Shown: positions 37,496-47,040, counted from the first letter of the stretch. The stretch: DNA of 64,000 nucleotides from Saprospiraceae bacterium (GCA_016711125.1 JADJTQ010000008.1:62001-126000); one strand, 5' to 3'. Translations and numbers: made by a program. The notes: generated from the sequence alone by a model not told the origin.

Positions 37496-37515
37496 AGAAA
37501 TAGGGAGCCCAAGCC

Positions 37516-37566
37516 ATGAAACGCATCCTCACACTCCTCACCGCCCTGCTGCTGGCAGGACCGCTT
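37516..37566 (+). pseudogene. 5' fragment of an exported protein gene, cut at a composition boundary
   Basis: A start codon 20 bases after the sialidase stop opens a classic leader, MKRILTLLTALLLAGPL. After 17 codons the sequence changes abruptly to AT-rich DNA that belongs to the convergent nhaA gene, and the frame soon stops. The leader has the same style as that of the preceding sialidase gene, so both come from the same foreign source, and the gene body is missing. Confidence 0.6.
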
Positions 37567-37572
37567 GAATCC

Positions 37573-38882
37573 TTACCTATTGGCAACAGTTATTCTGTTT
37601 GTATCCCATTTCAAGATTATGTAGCCGATTATTGCAGAAATCAAAGAGCCAATTAGTATTCCTATTTTTGCCGAGTCAATAAAAATTGGATTATTTTTAA
37701 AAGCCAAACTTGCTATAAAAATCGCCATTGTAAATCCAATTCCTGCTAAAAATGAAACGCCAATAATTTGTCGATTGCTAATATCTTTTGGTACAACTAA
37801 AAGATTAATTTTTTTTGCCAATAAAATGATTGACGTGATACCAATACTTTTACCTATAACTAAACATAGAACTATGTTTCGCATTAGTGGAATATCTAAA
37901 TCAATTTCGCTGTTAAGTAGCACCCCGGCATTTGCTAAAGCAAAAATTGGAATGATAAAATAGGCGACCCAATTGTGGAGTTTATGTTCCAAGTGTTGAA
38001 GTGGTGATTGATAACTCTCCGTCCAATTTTCTATAGAATCAATCTCTGCTATTTGTTCATTAGATAATATGGGTTTTTCTGATATTTTGGCTTTTCTGAT
38101 ATTTTCTGTAATATGAACTAAATGATCTATAAAATCTGAAGTTTTAATTTTTTGTCTTACTGAAACTGAAAAAGCTAATAATATACCTGCTAAAGTTGGA
38201 TGAACACCAGATTTCAAAAATAGCATCCAAATGATTATTCCAAATATTAAAATCAAATATTTAGAGTAAAAACCTTTAAAAGAAATTAGGTAAAGTATTG
38301 CCAATAGAATTAAAGCTATGACCAATAAGTTGATATTTATATTTCCGCTATAAAAAATAGCAATTACTAGAACTGCGCCAAGGTCATCGACAATAGCAAA
38401 AGCTGTTAAGAATATCTTTAAACTAATTGGAACACGATTACCCAAGAGGTTTAATATTGCTAAAGAAAAAGCAATATCAGTTGCCATTGGTATTCCCCAC
38501 CCATTAAGTGTTTCGGGGTTTTTATTTAATGCAAGAAAAAGTAAAACAGGAACCAAATACCACCTAAAGCTCCAAATAAGGGAAAGGCTAATTTTTTTAT
38601 AGAGTTCAATTCTCCGATTAAAAACTCTCGTTTAATTTCCAATCCAATTAGGAAAAAGAAAATCGCCATTAAGCCATCGTTAATCCATAATATCAGAGGT
38701 TTATTTAGTTCAAAATGAGGCGAAGTAAATCCCAATTTATATTGCCAGATCGATTGGTAGCTGTCTCCATATTGTGAATTTGCCCAAATTAACGCAACAA
38801 GTGTTGAAATAATCAATAAAATTCCGCTAAAGCTTTCTATTCTAACGAATTTCTGAAAGGGGGTTAGAATCTTTTTTATCAT
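37573..38882 (-). CDS. nhaA: Na+/H+ antiporter NhaA, frameshifted
   Basis: Inner-membrane sodium/proton antiporter for pH and sodium homeostasis. Diagnostic parts are WINDGLMAIFFFLIGLEIKREFLIGEL, WGIPMATDIAFSLAI and TAFAIVDDLGAVLVIAIFY. The last holds the two ion-binding Asp residues in IVDDLGA. LLIALVIGK-type helices near IPLMRNIVLCLVIGKSIGI and FLAGIGFTMAIFIASLAF follow. The protein is split near 38550, between LAFPLFGALGG and VPVLLFLALNKNPETLNGWG, and one base change rejoins them into about 436 residues, the usual length. The gene is markedly more AT-rich than its neighbours and abuts the GC-rich foreign segment. This suggests separate transfer or a different contributor to the contig. Confidence 0.93.
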
Positions 38883-38887
38883 TTCTT

Positions 38888-39143
38888 TTAATTGTTGTCA
38901 ACTATAAAGGAAAGTATGCGATTTCGAAGCACCAAACATTCAGTTAACGCAAAGGAAGTCAGGTCAATTCTTTGTTGGGTCAATTCTTTAGAAATAGGCC
39001 CGTTCTTACACTTCAATGGATTGAGCAATTTGTTCGTCCATCTTACTTCACTGTTTATCGTCATTATTTTTAGTCTGTCCTGAACAGCCAAATGAGCCTA
39101 ATATTGTTGATATAATTCCCATCGCTATGAATGTTCTTGTCAT
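38888..39143 (-). CDS. Possible small lipoprotein upstream of nhaA, broken
   Basis: An ATG at 39143 opens MTRTFIAMGIISTILGSFGC, a convincing lipoprotein leader with lipobox GSFGC, then SGQTKNNDDKQ and a stop after 31 codons. A second frame (39091-38888) continues with RWTNKLLNPLKCKNGPISKE and runs to six bases before the nhaA ATG. Whether the two belong together is unclear. I recognise no family. It shares the AT-rich composition of nhaA. Confidence 0.35.
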
Positions 39144-39174
39144 TTATGTCGTCTTTTTTTACCTGACCTGATAA

Positions 39175-39798
39175 CTAATTTTTTAGTCGCTTGAGAAATT
39201 CCTGCACGCCATATTCAGGACTTGCCATCACTTCTTTATCGAGGGTCTTTAGATGCTGTGCAGCATTCTGCATGGATGCCTGAGCCAGGAAAATGGCTTC
39301 CACTCCAGAATTTTTTTCCAGTATAATCTGGGCAATCTCTTTTTCATATTGTTCAGGATCACCCTGCTCAAAAAACCTCCAACAATCGCTGCAATCAATC
39401 AAAGAAATTTCAACATCCTTGTTCAATCGACGGGCAGTGTCTTCCACCAGTTTTTTACTAACGAGCACCGTAGATTTTACAGTAAAAGCCAAACCGATAC
39501 GGTTGTATTTTTTAACAAGATATTCGACAGCAGGTTGGTCAATTCGCTCGATACCATCCACTTTCTCACATTCGTCGCCATAGCTGGAGCAGGTGCAGAC
39601 AATCATTTCAGAGGTCTCATTTTTAATTTTCGCGGTCTCTTGCTGAAACGATTCACTATCGGCTGTGCCCTGGGCGAGCGCATAACGCAGGAGATCTTCA
39701 TTAACAAAATGCCGGATCTCAACATCTTCATCATATTTTCGTACCAGGTCTTCAAATCGTTTTACATTGGCTTTGGCCGTATGGAGGAAAGTTATCAT
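39175..39798 (-). CDS. Asp/Glu/hydantoin racemase-like protein
   Basis: A 207-residue cytoplasmic protein of the aspartate/glutamate racemase superfamily. The first catalytic-type Cys lies in IVCTCSSYGDECE, and a second-site region EAIFLAQASMQNAAQHL carries Gln/Ala where active racemases have a second Cys. The opening ITFLHTAKANVKRFEDLVRKYDEDVEIRHFVNEDLL is typical of the smaller single-domain members. The lack of an obvious second Cys suggests either lyase or isomerase activity on a small dicarboxylate, or no racemisation. It is monocistronic, with an intact frame. Substrate unknown. Confidence 0.75.
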   Translation of the reverse strand: MITFLHTAKANVKRFEDLVRKYDEDVEIRHFVNEDLLRYALAQGTADSESFQQETAKIKNETSEMIVCTCSSYGDECEKVDGIERIDQPAVEYLVKKYNRIGLAFTVKSTVLVSKKLVEDTARRLNKDVEISLIDCSDCWRFFEQGDPEQYEKEIAQIILEKNSGVEAIFLAQASMQNAAQHLKTLDKEVMASPEYGVQEFLKRLKN

Positions 39799-40064
39799 AG
39801 TTCTGGTTTTTTTAGTAATTCGAAGATAGGCAACATAAATGTGGATAAACTATTCACCATTTAATTTATTGATCGTAAAAAGGGATTATATTCAAATACT
39901 TCCAGAAAGTAGTTGTCTGATAAAATGATGCATTAGGCCCTAGACAAATTTCGGAGTGCAAATAATTATTCGGGATTGTCGCTCGCAGAAAGGCAAAGCG
40001 ACTAATGGTTGATTTGCTGTCAAATTGATTAACTTGCTTCAAGATTTGACTAACCTACCGGCTC

Positions 40065-41552
40065 ATGAAAAACCTCCTCCTTGTTTTATTGATGGCTTGC
40101 AACTTTGCATTTGTCCAGAGTCAATCAAGCCTCTTCTTCGATATTGTTTTACAAGGAGGCCGGGTGATGGATCCGGAAACCGGTTTTGACGGGATCCGTA
40201 ATGTGGGTATCATCAATGATCGTATTGCAGAAATTTCGTCTGAAGCCTTAGCTGGCCGGGAGATCGTTGATGTAGCTGGTCTGGTAGTCGCTCCGGGGTT
40301 TATCGATCTTCATGTGCATGGTATGACTAATGAAGCCCATGTTTACCAGGCAAGAGATGGTGTCACGACAGCCTTAGAACTCGAGAGTGGCAAGTCTTTT
40401 CTCAAGGAATGGATTGCCGAGAAATCAGGACATTCGATCGTGAATTTCGGTGCATCCGTACCCCATGGTACTTTGAGGGCTTTGGCTATGGAGAGCTACC
40501 GGCATTATTTTCAAATGGCTCAGGACCTTATAGAAAAAGAGGGATGGAATAGTTCCGGGCTGAGTAAGATTATGATCAATCTGGGTCGGGCAGCTTATCA
40601 ACCCCTGACCGATGAAGATATATTGGCACTTCCTGACTTGGTTGATTATGAACTTGCCGCGGGAGCTCTTGGAATCGGTGTTCCGGTAGGTTATTATCCG
40701 GGTGCGACACATCACGAAATCTATCGCATTTACGAATTGGCCGCTGAGCGGCAGATACCGGTTTTTTCGCATACCCGGGGTTTTGGAATGCAGGGTATTC
40801 AGGAGGCAATTGCCAATGCTACGTCTAGTGGAGCTTCACTTCACATTGTGCATGCGAATAGTCTTTCGCTGGGAGACATCCAGGTTACCCTGGATATGGT
40901 CTCTTCGGCCCAGGAAAATGGGCTAGATATCACAACCGAGGTATATCCCTATACAGCAGCATCGACGTCACTGGAATCCGCCATTTTTGATGATGGATGG
41001 CAAGAAATATTGGGGATCACCTATGGTGATCTGCAATGGGAGAGTACTGGGGAAAGACTAACCAAGGAAACTTTTGATCAGTATCGGAAGTCGGGAGGTA
41101 ATGTGATTATTCACATGATGAAACCGGAATGGATAGACCTGGGGGTGAAGCATCCATGTACAAGTATTGGCTCGGATGGGATGCCCTATGCGCAAGGAGC
41201 ACATCCGCGTACTGCCGGTACTTTTTCCCGTGTACTGGGAGTTTACGTCCGTGAAAAAGGCCTGCTTTCCCTCATGGATGCTCTGAAGAAGATGACGATC
41301 ATGCCGGCAAGAAGATTGCAGACCATTTCACCCATGATGTACCGTAAAGGCCGGATCCAAGTTGGAGCGGATGCTGATATTACCGTCTTCAATCCTGTTA
41401 CCGTAATCGACCGGGCAGATTTTAAAGGACTTCAGTTTTCAGATGGTATACCATACGTGCTCATCAATGGTGTTTTTGTCGTTAAGGAAAATAAGAATGT
41501 AGATGGAGCTTTCCCTGGTAGAGCCATTTTAAGTAAATATAAAACCCGTTAA
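40065..41552 (+). CDS. Exported N-acyl-D-amino-acid deacylase/dihydroorotase-like amidohydrolase
   Basis: Metal-dependent amidohydrolase of 495 residues with a signal peptide (MKNLLLVLLMACNFAFVQSQ). The N-terminal beta-sandwich strand DIVLQGGRVMDPETGFDGIRNVGI leads into the HxH metal motif GFIDLHVHGMTNE. Further ligands are in FSHTRGFGMQGIQE (His) and LHIVHANSLSLG (His), with the catalytic Asp in SIGSDGMPYAQGAH. The terminal barrel-closing segment IQVGADADITVFNP completes the family. D-aminoacylase-type enzymes usually carry a Cys and a carboxylated Lys at the metal bridge. I do not see the Cys clearly, and the equivalent position may be Glu in ALELESG. An exported form suggests processing of peptidoglycan-derived or D-amino-acid conjugates. 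Confidence 0.88.
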   Translation: MKNLLLVLLMACNFAFVQSQSSLFFDIVLQGGRVMDPETGFDGIRNVGIINDRIAEISSEALAGREIVDVAGLVVAPGFIDLHVHGMTNEAHVYQARDGVTTALELESGKSFLKEWIAEKSGHSIVNFGASVPHGTLRALAMESYRHYFQMAQDLIEKEGWNSSGLSKIMINLGRAAYQPLTDEDILALPDLVDYELAAGALGIGVPVGYYPGATHHEIYRIYELAAERQIPVFSHTRGFGMQGIQEAIANATSSGASLHIVHANSLSLGDIQVTLDMVSSAQENGLDITTEVYPYTAASTSLESAIFDDGWQEILGITYGDLQWESTGERLTKETFDQYRKSGGNVIIHMMKPEWIDLGVKHPCTSIGSDGMPYAQGAHPRTAGTFSRVLGVYVREKGLLSLMDALKKMTIMPARRLQTISPMMYRKGRIQVGADADITVFNPVTVIDRADFKGLQFSDGIPYVLINGVFVVKENKNVDGAFPGRAILSKYKTR

Positions 41553-41608
41553 GGTATTTTGTTCCAATTCATGTAGTTCAAAAACCACAGAAGGTATTAA
41601 GTGGCGTA

Positions 41609-42451
41609 TCATTTTCGCTTCACCAGATTTACTATATTTTTTCTAAAGATCACCAACAAAAGACCAAGAATCAAGAATGGCCAAAGATTGACTAGCACTA
41701 AAATAAAACCCAAAAAACCATCTATCCCATTTTGAAATGCATTTGTCATTCTTCTCACAAATGATGGTTGGTTTGATAATCCAGAGCTCACCAACTCAGA
41801 GATTTCAAGGTTCAATGTGGAGTAATTCACTTTGTCATCTAAGAATTGAATCCGTCCTTTTTTACTTTCGATTTCCTCTTCTATCCTTCTCACTTTTTCC
41901 TGAACTTCCAGAATTTCCTCAATTGATTTAGCCTTCTTCAGGATTTCTTTGTATTGACTCAAATATGCGAGATTGTTATCTAGCCTAATATTCAAGTCGA
42001 CATATTCTTCAGTTACATCCTGGGAGCTTACATTTTTCGATATTAGTTTCCCAACTCCAATTTCCAAGTCACCTAACAGTGGATCAAAACTTTCACTAGG
42101 GACGCGAATTATAAGGGATTAGGAAACTCGATCACCATATGACGTGTACTGCTCATTTTCGTAGTACGCTTTATACTTCGTGATCAAACCGTCAACAGTT
42201 TCTTTACTTAGATTCAAATCGGAGACCTCGAAATTCATTCCACCACTCCTGATTATCTTACTGTTTTTATCAAGTTCGAACTCAGGAGGTGGTGCCGGTT
42301 CAGCTGTTCGTGGTGGTTCAATTTCTATTCTATCTGTGTAAGCAACAGCATCGTGTTGCATATATTCTTTCCCCATGCTTTCGGACTGGCCAGACTCATT
42401 AGAACAATTCACGAGAGACAAAACAATCAATATTATGAATATCCTTTCCAT
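41609..42451 (-). CDS. DUF4349 domain lipoprotein with C-terminal membrane helix, frameshifted
   Basis: Two frames make one protein of about 280 residues. The first gives a lipoprotein leader (lipobox LSLVNC), a linker rich in Pro/Glu (IEIEPPRTAEPAPPPEFELD) and the start of the DUF4349 domain (KIIRSGGMNFEVSDLNLSKE, ENEQYTSYGDRVS). After a one-base change near 42118 it continues SLIIRVPSESFDPLLGDLE, then the coiled coil EEILEVQEKVRRIEEEIESKKGRIQFLDD, and ends with a membrane helix WPFLILGLLLVIFRKNIV and a basic tail. DUF4349 proteins span the envelope with this arrangement. Their function is not established. Monocistronic. Confidence 0.88.
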
Positions 42452-42564
42452 TTGTTTTCTCTTAAAGATGCATTATTTGAGATTATAGTTGTTTTTTCAA
42501 TTCCCTATGCCCACTAACAAGCAAATAGTGGACATTTTTAATTTGTTGAATTAGGTTCTTGCAA

Positions 42565-44427
42565 TTACAAAATATTCAGATATTCTAATCGTCGTTTCAC
42601 TTCATCATTTTCCCGCACATTTTTTGAGATCTTTTCGAGTGTAATGTCGAAAGAATAGTTGTAATCTGGTGAAGTCATTAAAGTGATAGAATTTAATATC
42701 AGCAAAGCTTCGGCCGGTTCCTCTGATGCATATAGTGATTTGCTCATCACTTCCGAAGGAGGCTCGACCCCGATAATACCCAAAAATTCAGCGGCTCGTA
42801 CCCGGTTTATGAGTTCGGGATCGTTCTGGGCAATTTCCCGGATATCATTCCGCAGCACTTTAGCATTCTCTCGAAAGCCACTACGGACAATCAGGGCCCA
42901 ATATCGCTCCCATTCGTCAGCTGAAGCTAAATGTTTTATCAATCGATCTTTAACCTGCTCAAATGTTGCCAAATTTAGGTTTGCGACTTCAAGATATTGC
43001 TGAATATCCTGTTGGTGTTTTTGCCCAAATGCTACAGGATTGTCAAATGCATTTTTAATCAAATTGTGTTCGGGGTAAAAGGAAAGATCGGGCATTTCTT
43101 TCAGCCAGCCATTCAACCGGCTCCGCATTTCAAGTAAGGTTTGGCGGTGCTCTTCTTCATTGGCTAAATTCTTGGTTTCAAATGGATCTAATTCAATATC
43201 AAAAAGGGCTTCGGGATCATGTGGACGGAAGAATTTTGCCTGATCTTCATTAAGTTTACCCTTTTCATAAAGCGAGAGCCATTCCTGATAGGCCAGTTGC
43301 TGGTACCGGTAATTATTCATTAATCCATCAAAATTGCACGGTTGAAAATAGCGGATGTATTTGTACTTGCCTTTGCGTAGTGATCTGACCTGGTCATATT
43401 TTTCATCAAATCGGTCAGCATAGCTAAAGGTCTCATCGCGTGTATTTAAATTTTCGCGATTTGCTCCCGGTCCTAGAAATGCTTTGCCATCCATTAATTT
43501 CGGAATTTTTATGCCGGCCAGATTTAAAACGGTAGGAGCAAAATCAATAAAACTTACAAATCCATCCTGCGTGCTTCCCATTTCAGTGTCAACCAACTCC
43601 TGATACTTTGCTGGAATATAGATAACCAGGGGAACGTGTAGTCCGGTTTCAAAAAGATAGCCCTTGCTGCCTGGCAATACACCACCGTGATCTCCAAAAT
43701 AAAATATAAAGGTATTGACAAGGAGCCCATCTTTTTCCAATTCAGCAATCACTGCGCCTACCTTCTTATCCATTTCTTGGATCTTGTCCCGATAGTAAGC
43801 ATTGGTATATCTGAATAGATCTGATTGGGGGTGATCTGGTTGAATATCAAATGCATTTAAATCCGTTTCTGTTGAAGTGCTGTCCATTTGCTCCTTCGAG
43901 AAATGCAGACTTGATTCATGAGAAATGCCGATGTTAAAAACATGGAAGAAGGGTTGATCCTTGCCCCGGTTTTTCCAGGTGGCTTTATTGGAAGTTTCAT
44001 CCCAGACTCCTCCGTCTTTGATAAGATTATAATCTTCTTTGCTATTATTGGTTGTATAGTAACCGGCCTCCCTTAAATATGCCGGAAACATCAAAAGTGA
44101 GTCGGGCATAGAAACGATCTGCATCTTCCGGTGAAATTGAGCTCCTATTCGTGGAGCATAACAACCCGTGATTAAAGTAGATCGTGCAACACTGCAAACT
44201 GGGGCATTGGAGAATGCATGTTTAAAAGTGATGCCGTGGACCGCAAGCTTTTCAATATTTGGAGTGCTTACTCCATTGCTATCAAAAAGACTTAAATAAT
44301 GTTTTGAATTATCTTCTGAAGTAATCCATACAATATTAGGACGGTCTGATTCTAGAGCGTGTTTGGCGCAAGAACTGAAAAAGGAAAATGCAATCAGAAA
44401 TAGGTAGTAAATATTTATTTCTCTCAA
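42565..44427 (-). CDS. Sulfatase (alkaline-phosphatase superfamily) lipoprotein with C-terminal HEAT-like region
   Basis: Exported type I-like sulfatase. PNIVWITSEDNSKHYLSLFD gives the first metal Asp region. The active-site motif reads APVCSVARSTLITG, so the position that becomes formylglycine is Cys, with CxxxR spacing but Val where Pro or Ala is usual. IFYFGDHGGVLPGSKG supplies the second metal site. After about residue 470 follows a region with WERYWALIVRSGF and LINRVRAAEFLGIIGV, which resembles HEAT repeats seen in related enzymes. The leader NIYYLFLIAFSFFSSCAKH has a lipobox FFSSC. There is no ATG in place, so I choose TTG at 44427; the ORF's ATG lies inside a REP palindrome. Substrate is probably a sulfated glycan. 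Confidence 0.86.
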   Translation of the reverse strand: MREINIYYLFLIAFSFFSSCAKHALESDRPNIVWITSEDNSKHYLSLFDSNGVSTPNIEKLAVHGITFKHAFSNAPVCSVARSTLITGCYAPRIGAQFHRKMQIVSMPDSLLMFPAYLREAGYYTTNNSKEDYNLIKDGGVWDETSNKATWKNRGKDQPFFHVFNIGISHESSLHFSKEQMDSTSTETDLNAFDIQPDHPQSDLFRYTNAYYRDKIQEMDKKVGAVIAELEKDGLLVNTFIFYFGDHGGVLPGSKGYLFETGLHVPLVIYIPAKYQELVDTEMGSTQDGFVSFIDFAPTVLNLAGIKIPKLMDGKAFLGPGANRENLNTRDETFSYADRFDEKYDQVRSLRKGKYKYIRYFQPCNFDGLMNNYRYQQLAYQEWLSLYEKGKLNEDQAKFFRPHDPEALFDIELDPFETKNLANEEEHRQTLLEMRSRLNGWLKEMPDLSFYPEHNLIKNAFDNPVAFGQKHQQDIQQYLEVANLNLATFEQVKDRLIKHLASADEWERYWALIVRSGFRENAKVLRNDIREIAQNDPELINRVRAAEFLGIIGVEPPSEVMSKSLYASEEPAEALLILNSITLMTSPDYNYSFDITLEKISKNVRENDEVKRRLEYLNIL

Positions 44428-44509
44428 TTTGTGTAAATGATTTGTAGATCGGTTTATATTCTGAAGCCTTCCTATTGCTGGGAAATTTATAGATAGACCG
44501 AATTTCCTC

Positions 44510-44529
44510 CAAGGGGTCATGACCCCTTG
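44510..44529. repeat. REP-like 20-bp palindrome, left flank of transposase fossil
   Basis: CAAGGGGTCATGACCCCTTG is a perfect palindrome. AATTTC and GAAATT on either side extend the stem after a three-base bulge. It belongs to the same family as the cluster at 19.8-20.1 kb and the hairpin at 45171-45190. Confidence 0.8.
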
Positions 44530-44560
44530 AAATTCAAAGCGGCAACTTTCGGGCTACCCA

Positions 44561-45140
44561 CTAAAGGGTCGCGCTCTTTAAATCTATCTCATAGGCAATA
44601 TCTTCTTCAACTATAAAGTCATCAATTATCTCTTCTAACTCATCTGATTTTAGCAAACCATGTTTTATTCGACTATACTTAATATAAGAGATGGCATTGT
44701 AAAGATGAGAGGTTTTATAAATATATCCTGGCACGATGGAATAAGATGCCAATTCCCACTCGTCAAGAGCTGCTCGGTAAAATTTTTAACCATAAATGTT
44801 CTAGATCGCCGTCCTTCAGGGAACGGGGAAATCATGGAATCAATCTCATTTGACGACGAAATAATTTGCTACTTACCGATTTAATTCTCTGGATAATACT
44901 AGACAAAGCTTCATTTTGGCAAACCGGGAGAAGGTGCACATGATCTCTACATATATTGTATGCAAGTATTTGGTAACCAGTTTCTTTAACAATAGTGCCA
45001 ATCGTTCCGCTAAGTAGTATTTCTTCATCCAAGCAAAGCTCAACAGGTATACCACTACGAATTCGATATTTGATCATCCTCTGGGAAATACGACTATTAT
45101 GAGTTGTCAGCACAACGTGAAAGGCGTGTAAATCTTTCAT
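44561..45140 (-). pseudogene. REP-associated tyrosine transposase (RAYT)/IS200-like Y1 transposase, fossil
   Basis: The first frame (45140-44832) starts MKDLHAFHVVLTTHNSRISQ and contains AYNICRDHVHLLPVCQNEAL. Its HVH is the HUH metal site of Y1 transposases, in the usual NHxH-like context of RAYT proteins. IQRIKSVSSKLFRRQ follows, corresponding to the helix after the HUH strand. The end of the protein lies in a different frame: WELASYSIVPGYIYKTSHL, then YNAISYIKYSRIKHGL. This matches the C-terminal helix with the catalytic Tyr expected before or within YIxxQxxKH. At least two frame changes (about 44830 and 44760) separate the parts. Palindromes of one family sit on both sides, as in REP-RAYT units where the transposase acts on such hairpins. 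Confidence 0.75.
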
Positions 45141-45170
45141 CCGAGTTTTTTATATTTTGTTTCACTTTCA

Positions 45171-45190
45171 CAAGGGGTTGGGACCCCTTG
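45171..45190. repeat. REP-like hairpin, right flank of transposase fossil
   Basis: CAAGGGGT, loop TGGG, ACCCCTTG is an 8-bp stem, and CACT/AGTG outside it extends the pairing with a short bulge. It lies 30 bases upstream of the transposase start. The stem is the same as at 44510-44529 and only the centre differs, a left/right asymmetry like that of REP pairs. Confidence 0.78.
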
Positions 45191-45225
45191 GAGTGGAACG
45201 TATATAGTAAAAAATTCGTCATTCT

Positions 45226-46689
45226 TTACACTTCCCACCCTTTGCGATAGGTTCTTGTCACGAATTGATTCGCCTCCTCCATATTAGTGATGCGGGTATT
45301 CTCACCATCCCACAGTAATTTTTTTCTTGCGTAAAACTCCATTTTTCCCGAACTGTTTTCTCGCCTCAACATGTAGCTTCTAATCGCCAAATTACCCATC
45401 AATACCGTCTCGGTCATTGGACCGGCATAGTCAAACGAAGATGTTAAGGCCTTGTGTTCGGGGCTGCCAAATCCGGCCTTACATGCGTCGACCCACTTTC
45501 GGTGATGCCCATATTCAGGTTCGTCATTGGGTTCGGTTTCCGGTCCGAATTCAGTGGTACCGTCATTCAGGTAAAATTTTGGCATCAACGGTGAGCTGTC
45601 ATTGATATTTGTCGAGATAATACCATTTTCACCAATAATTAATACGCCGTTTGCACTGTTGCTGCCTCCAATGTCATGATCTGCTGGAATGATTTCAGGA
45701 TGGGCCGGACGAATACCACCATCGCTCCAGGTTAGTTCGATGGGAGATTTACTTTTGGTGGTAGCACCAAAGTGCAGGGTAATAAAAGAAGAGGGAGGAC
45801 AACCCTCGGGATGATAATCTGCATTCCACATTTGGGTATAGACCGAGCCAACACTGCATTCTGCATCAGTCGGGTATTTGAGACCAAGTGTCCTGAAGGG
45901 TATGTCGATGAGGTGGCAACCTACATCGCCGAGCGCACCGGTACCGTAATCCCACCAGCCTCTCCAATTGAAAGGATGAATTTCGGGCGTATATGGTATC
46001 ATTGGTGCTGGTCCCAGCCAGAGGTTCCAGTCCAGCGCTTCCGGTTTTTTACTAGCATCGGGCTCTGGCATGGCAAAGCCCTGAGGCCATACCGGTCGAT
46101 TGGTCCAGACCTGGACCTTAGATATTTTTCCCAAATTGCCTGAATCCACCCATTTTTGCACCATACCCAGTAGTGGATTCGATCCCCCCTGGTTACCCAT
46201 TTGACTGACAATTCTCTTTTCTCTGGCCATTTCTGTCAGTATTCTGGCCTCCTTGATATTATTGGTCATTGGCTTTTGCACATAGACATGCTTACCTCTT
46301 TCCATGGCATAAACAGCCGCTGGAGCATGTACATGATCCGGAGTCGAAATGGTCACAGCATCGATATCTTTTTCCTGATCGAGCATCTGCCGGTAATCAG
46401 CGTAAAGTTTGGCCTTCGGAAAATTTTCTACCGATGCTTTTGCGGAGCCAGCAAAATCTACATCACAAAGGGCTACGACTCTTTCCCTACCTTCTACGGA
46501 AGCATTCTTAATATCACTTCTTCCCTTTCCCCCTGAGCCAATAGCCGCCAAATTCAATTGATCACTCGGTGCAGTATAACCTAATCCTCCCAGCACATGT
46601 CGGGGTACAATATAGAATGAAGATGCTACCGCACTATGCTTGATGAAGGCTCTTCGTGAACCAGATTGCTCTTGTTTTCGTTTTTTCAT
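45226..46689 (-). CDS. Gfo/Idh/MocA-family oxidoreductase, Tat-exported
   Basis: NAD(P)-dependent sugar or cyclitol oxidoreductase of 487 residues. The leader GSRRAFIKHSAVASSFYIVP is a twin-arginine signal, as in many exported Bacteroidota members. The Rossmann domain has LNLAAIGSGGKGRSDI and RVVALCDVDF, and the catalytic EKP motif appears as VYVQKPMTNNIKEA, with Gln in place of Glu. The C-terminal domain holds DYGTGALGDVGCHLIDIPFRTL with the conserved His/Asp pair, and DYAGPMTETVLMGNLAIRS. Length is on the long side, as in exported glycosidase-like or dehydrogenase members. It stands alone between the RAYT fossil and the aldolase gene. The substrate is unknown. Confidence 0.92.
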   Translation of the reverse strand: MKKRKQEQSGSRRAFIKHSAVASSFYIVPRHVLGGLGYTAPSDQLNLAAIGSGGKGRSDIKNASVEGRERVVALCDVDFAGSAKASVENFPKAKLYADYRQMLDQEKDIDAVTISTPDHVHAPAAVYAMERGKHVYVQKPMTNNIKEARILTEMAREKRIVSQMGNQGGSNPLLGMVQKWVDSGNLGKISKVQVWTNRPVWPQGFAMPEPDASKKPEALDWNLWLGPAPMIPYTPEIHPFNWRGWWDYGTGALGDVGCHLIDIPFRTLGLKYPTDAECSVGSVYTQMWNADYHPEGCPPSSFITLHFGATTKSKSPIELTWSDGGIRPAHPEIIPADHDIGGSNSANGVLIIGENGIISTNINDSSPLMPKFYLNDGTTEFGPETEPNDEPEYGHHRKWVDACKAGFGSPEHKALTSSFDYAGPMTETVLMGNLAIRSYMLRRENSSGKMEFYARKKLLWDGENTRITNMEEANQFVTRTYRKGWEV

Positions 46690-47040
46690 AAGTCCTTGAG
46701 ATTAGTTTTTTTTGAATGTTGAGTTTAAATCTTTCATTCGCGGATTACAATATACAAAATATGATTGCTTGGCTCTTAGGGTCGAGACAAATGAATAGTG
46801 AAGGAATGTAAATGGAAAAGTGACCTGCAGATCAATCGAATCTTCCTCTTGTCTTCAAATTACACTCCCTAAAACTTCGAAAGACCACCCTGACCCACGG
46901 TGATCAGCGACGGTGCCGATGCTGATGTAAATCATTCTTATCCCAAAGTGAAAGTCGTTACTTCGATCTCTCCATTTAAACCGGATTAAAGCCGGATGGA
47001 GACTAGGAAAAATGTTCATTCACTAAATTACTGTGATATC
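46690..47040. other. Intergenic between divergent genes, nothing recognised
   Basis: No repeat or RNA seen. The in-frame upstream extension of the aldolase frame (from 46996) does not look like family sequence. Confidence 0.45.
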
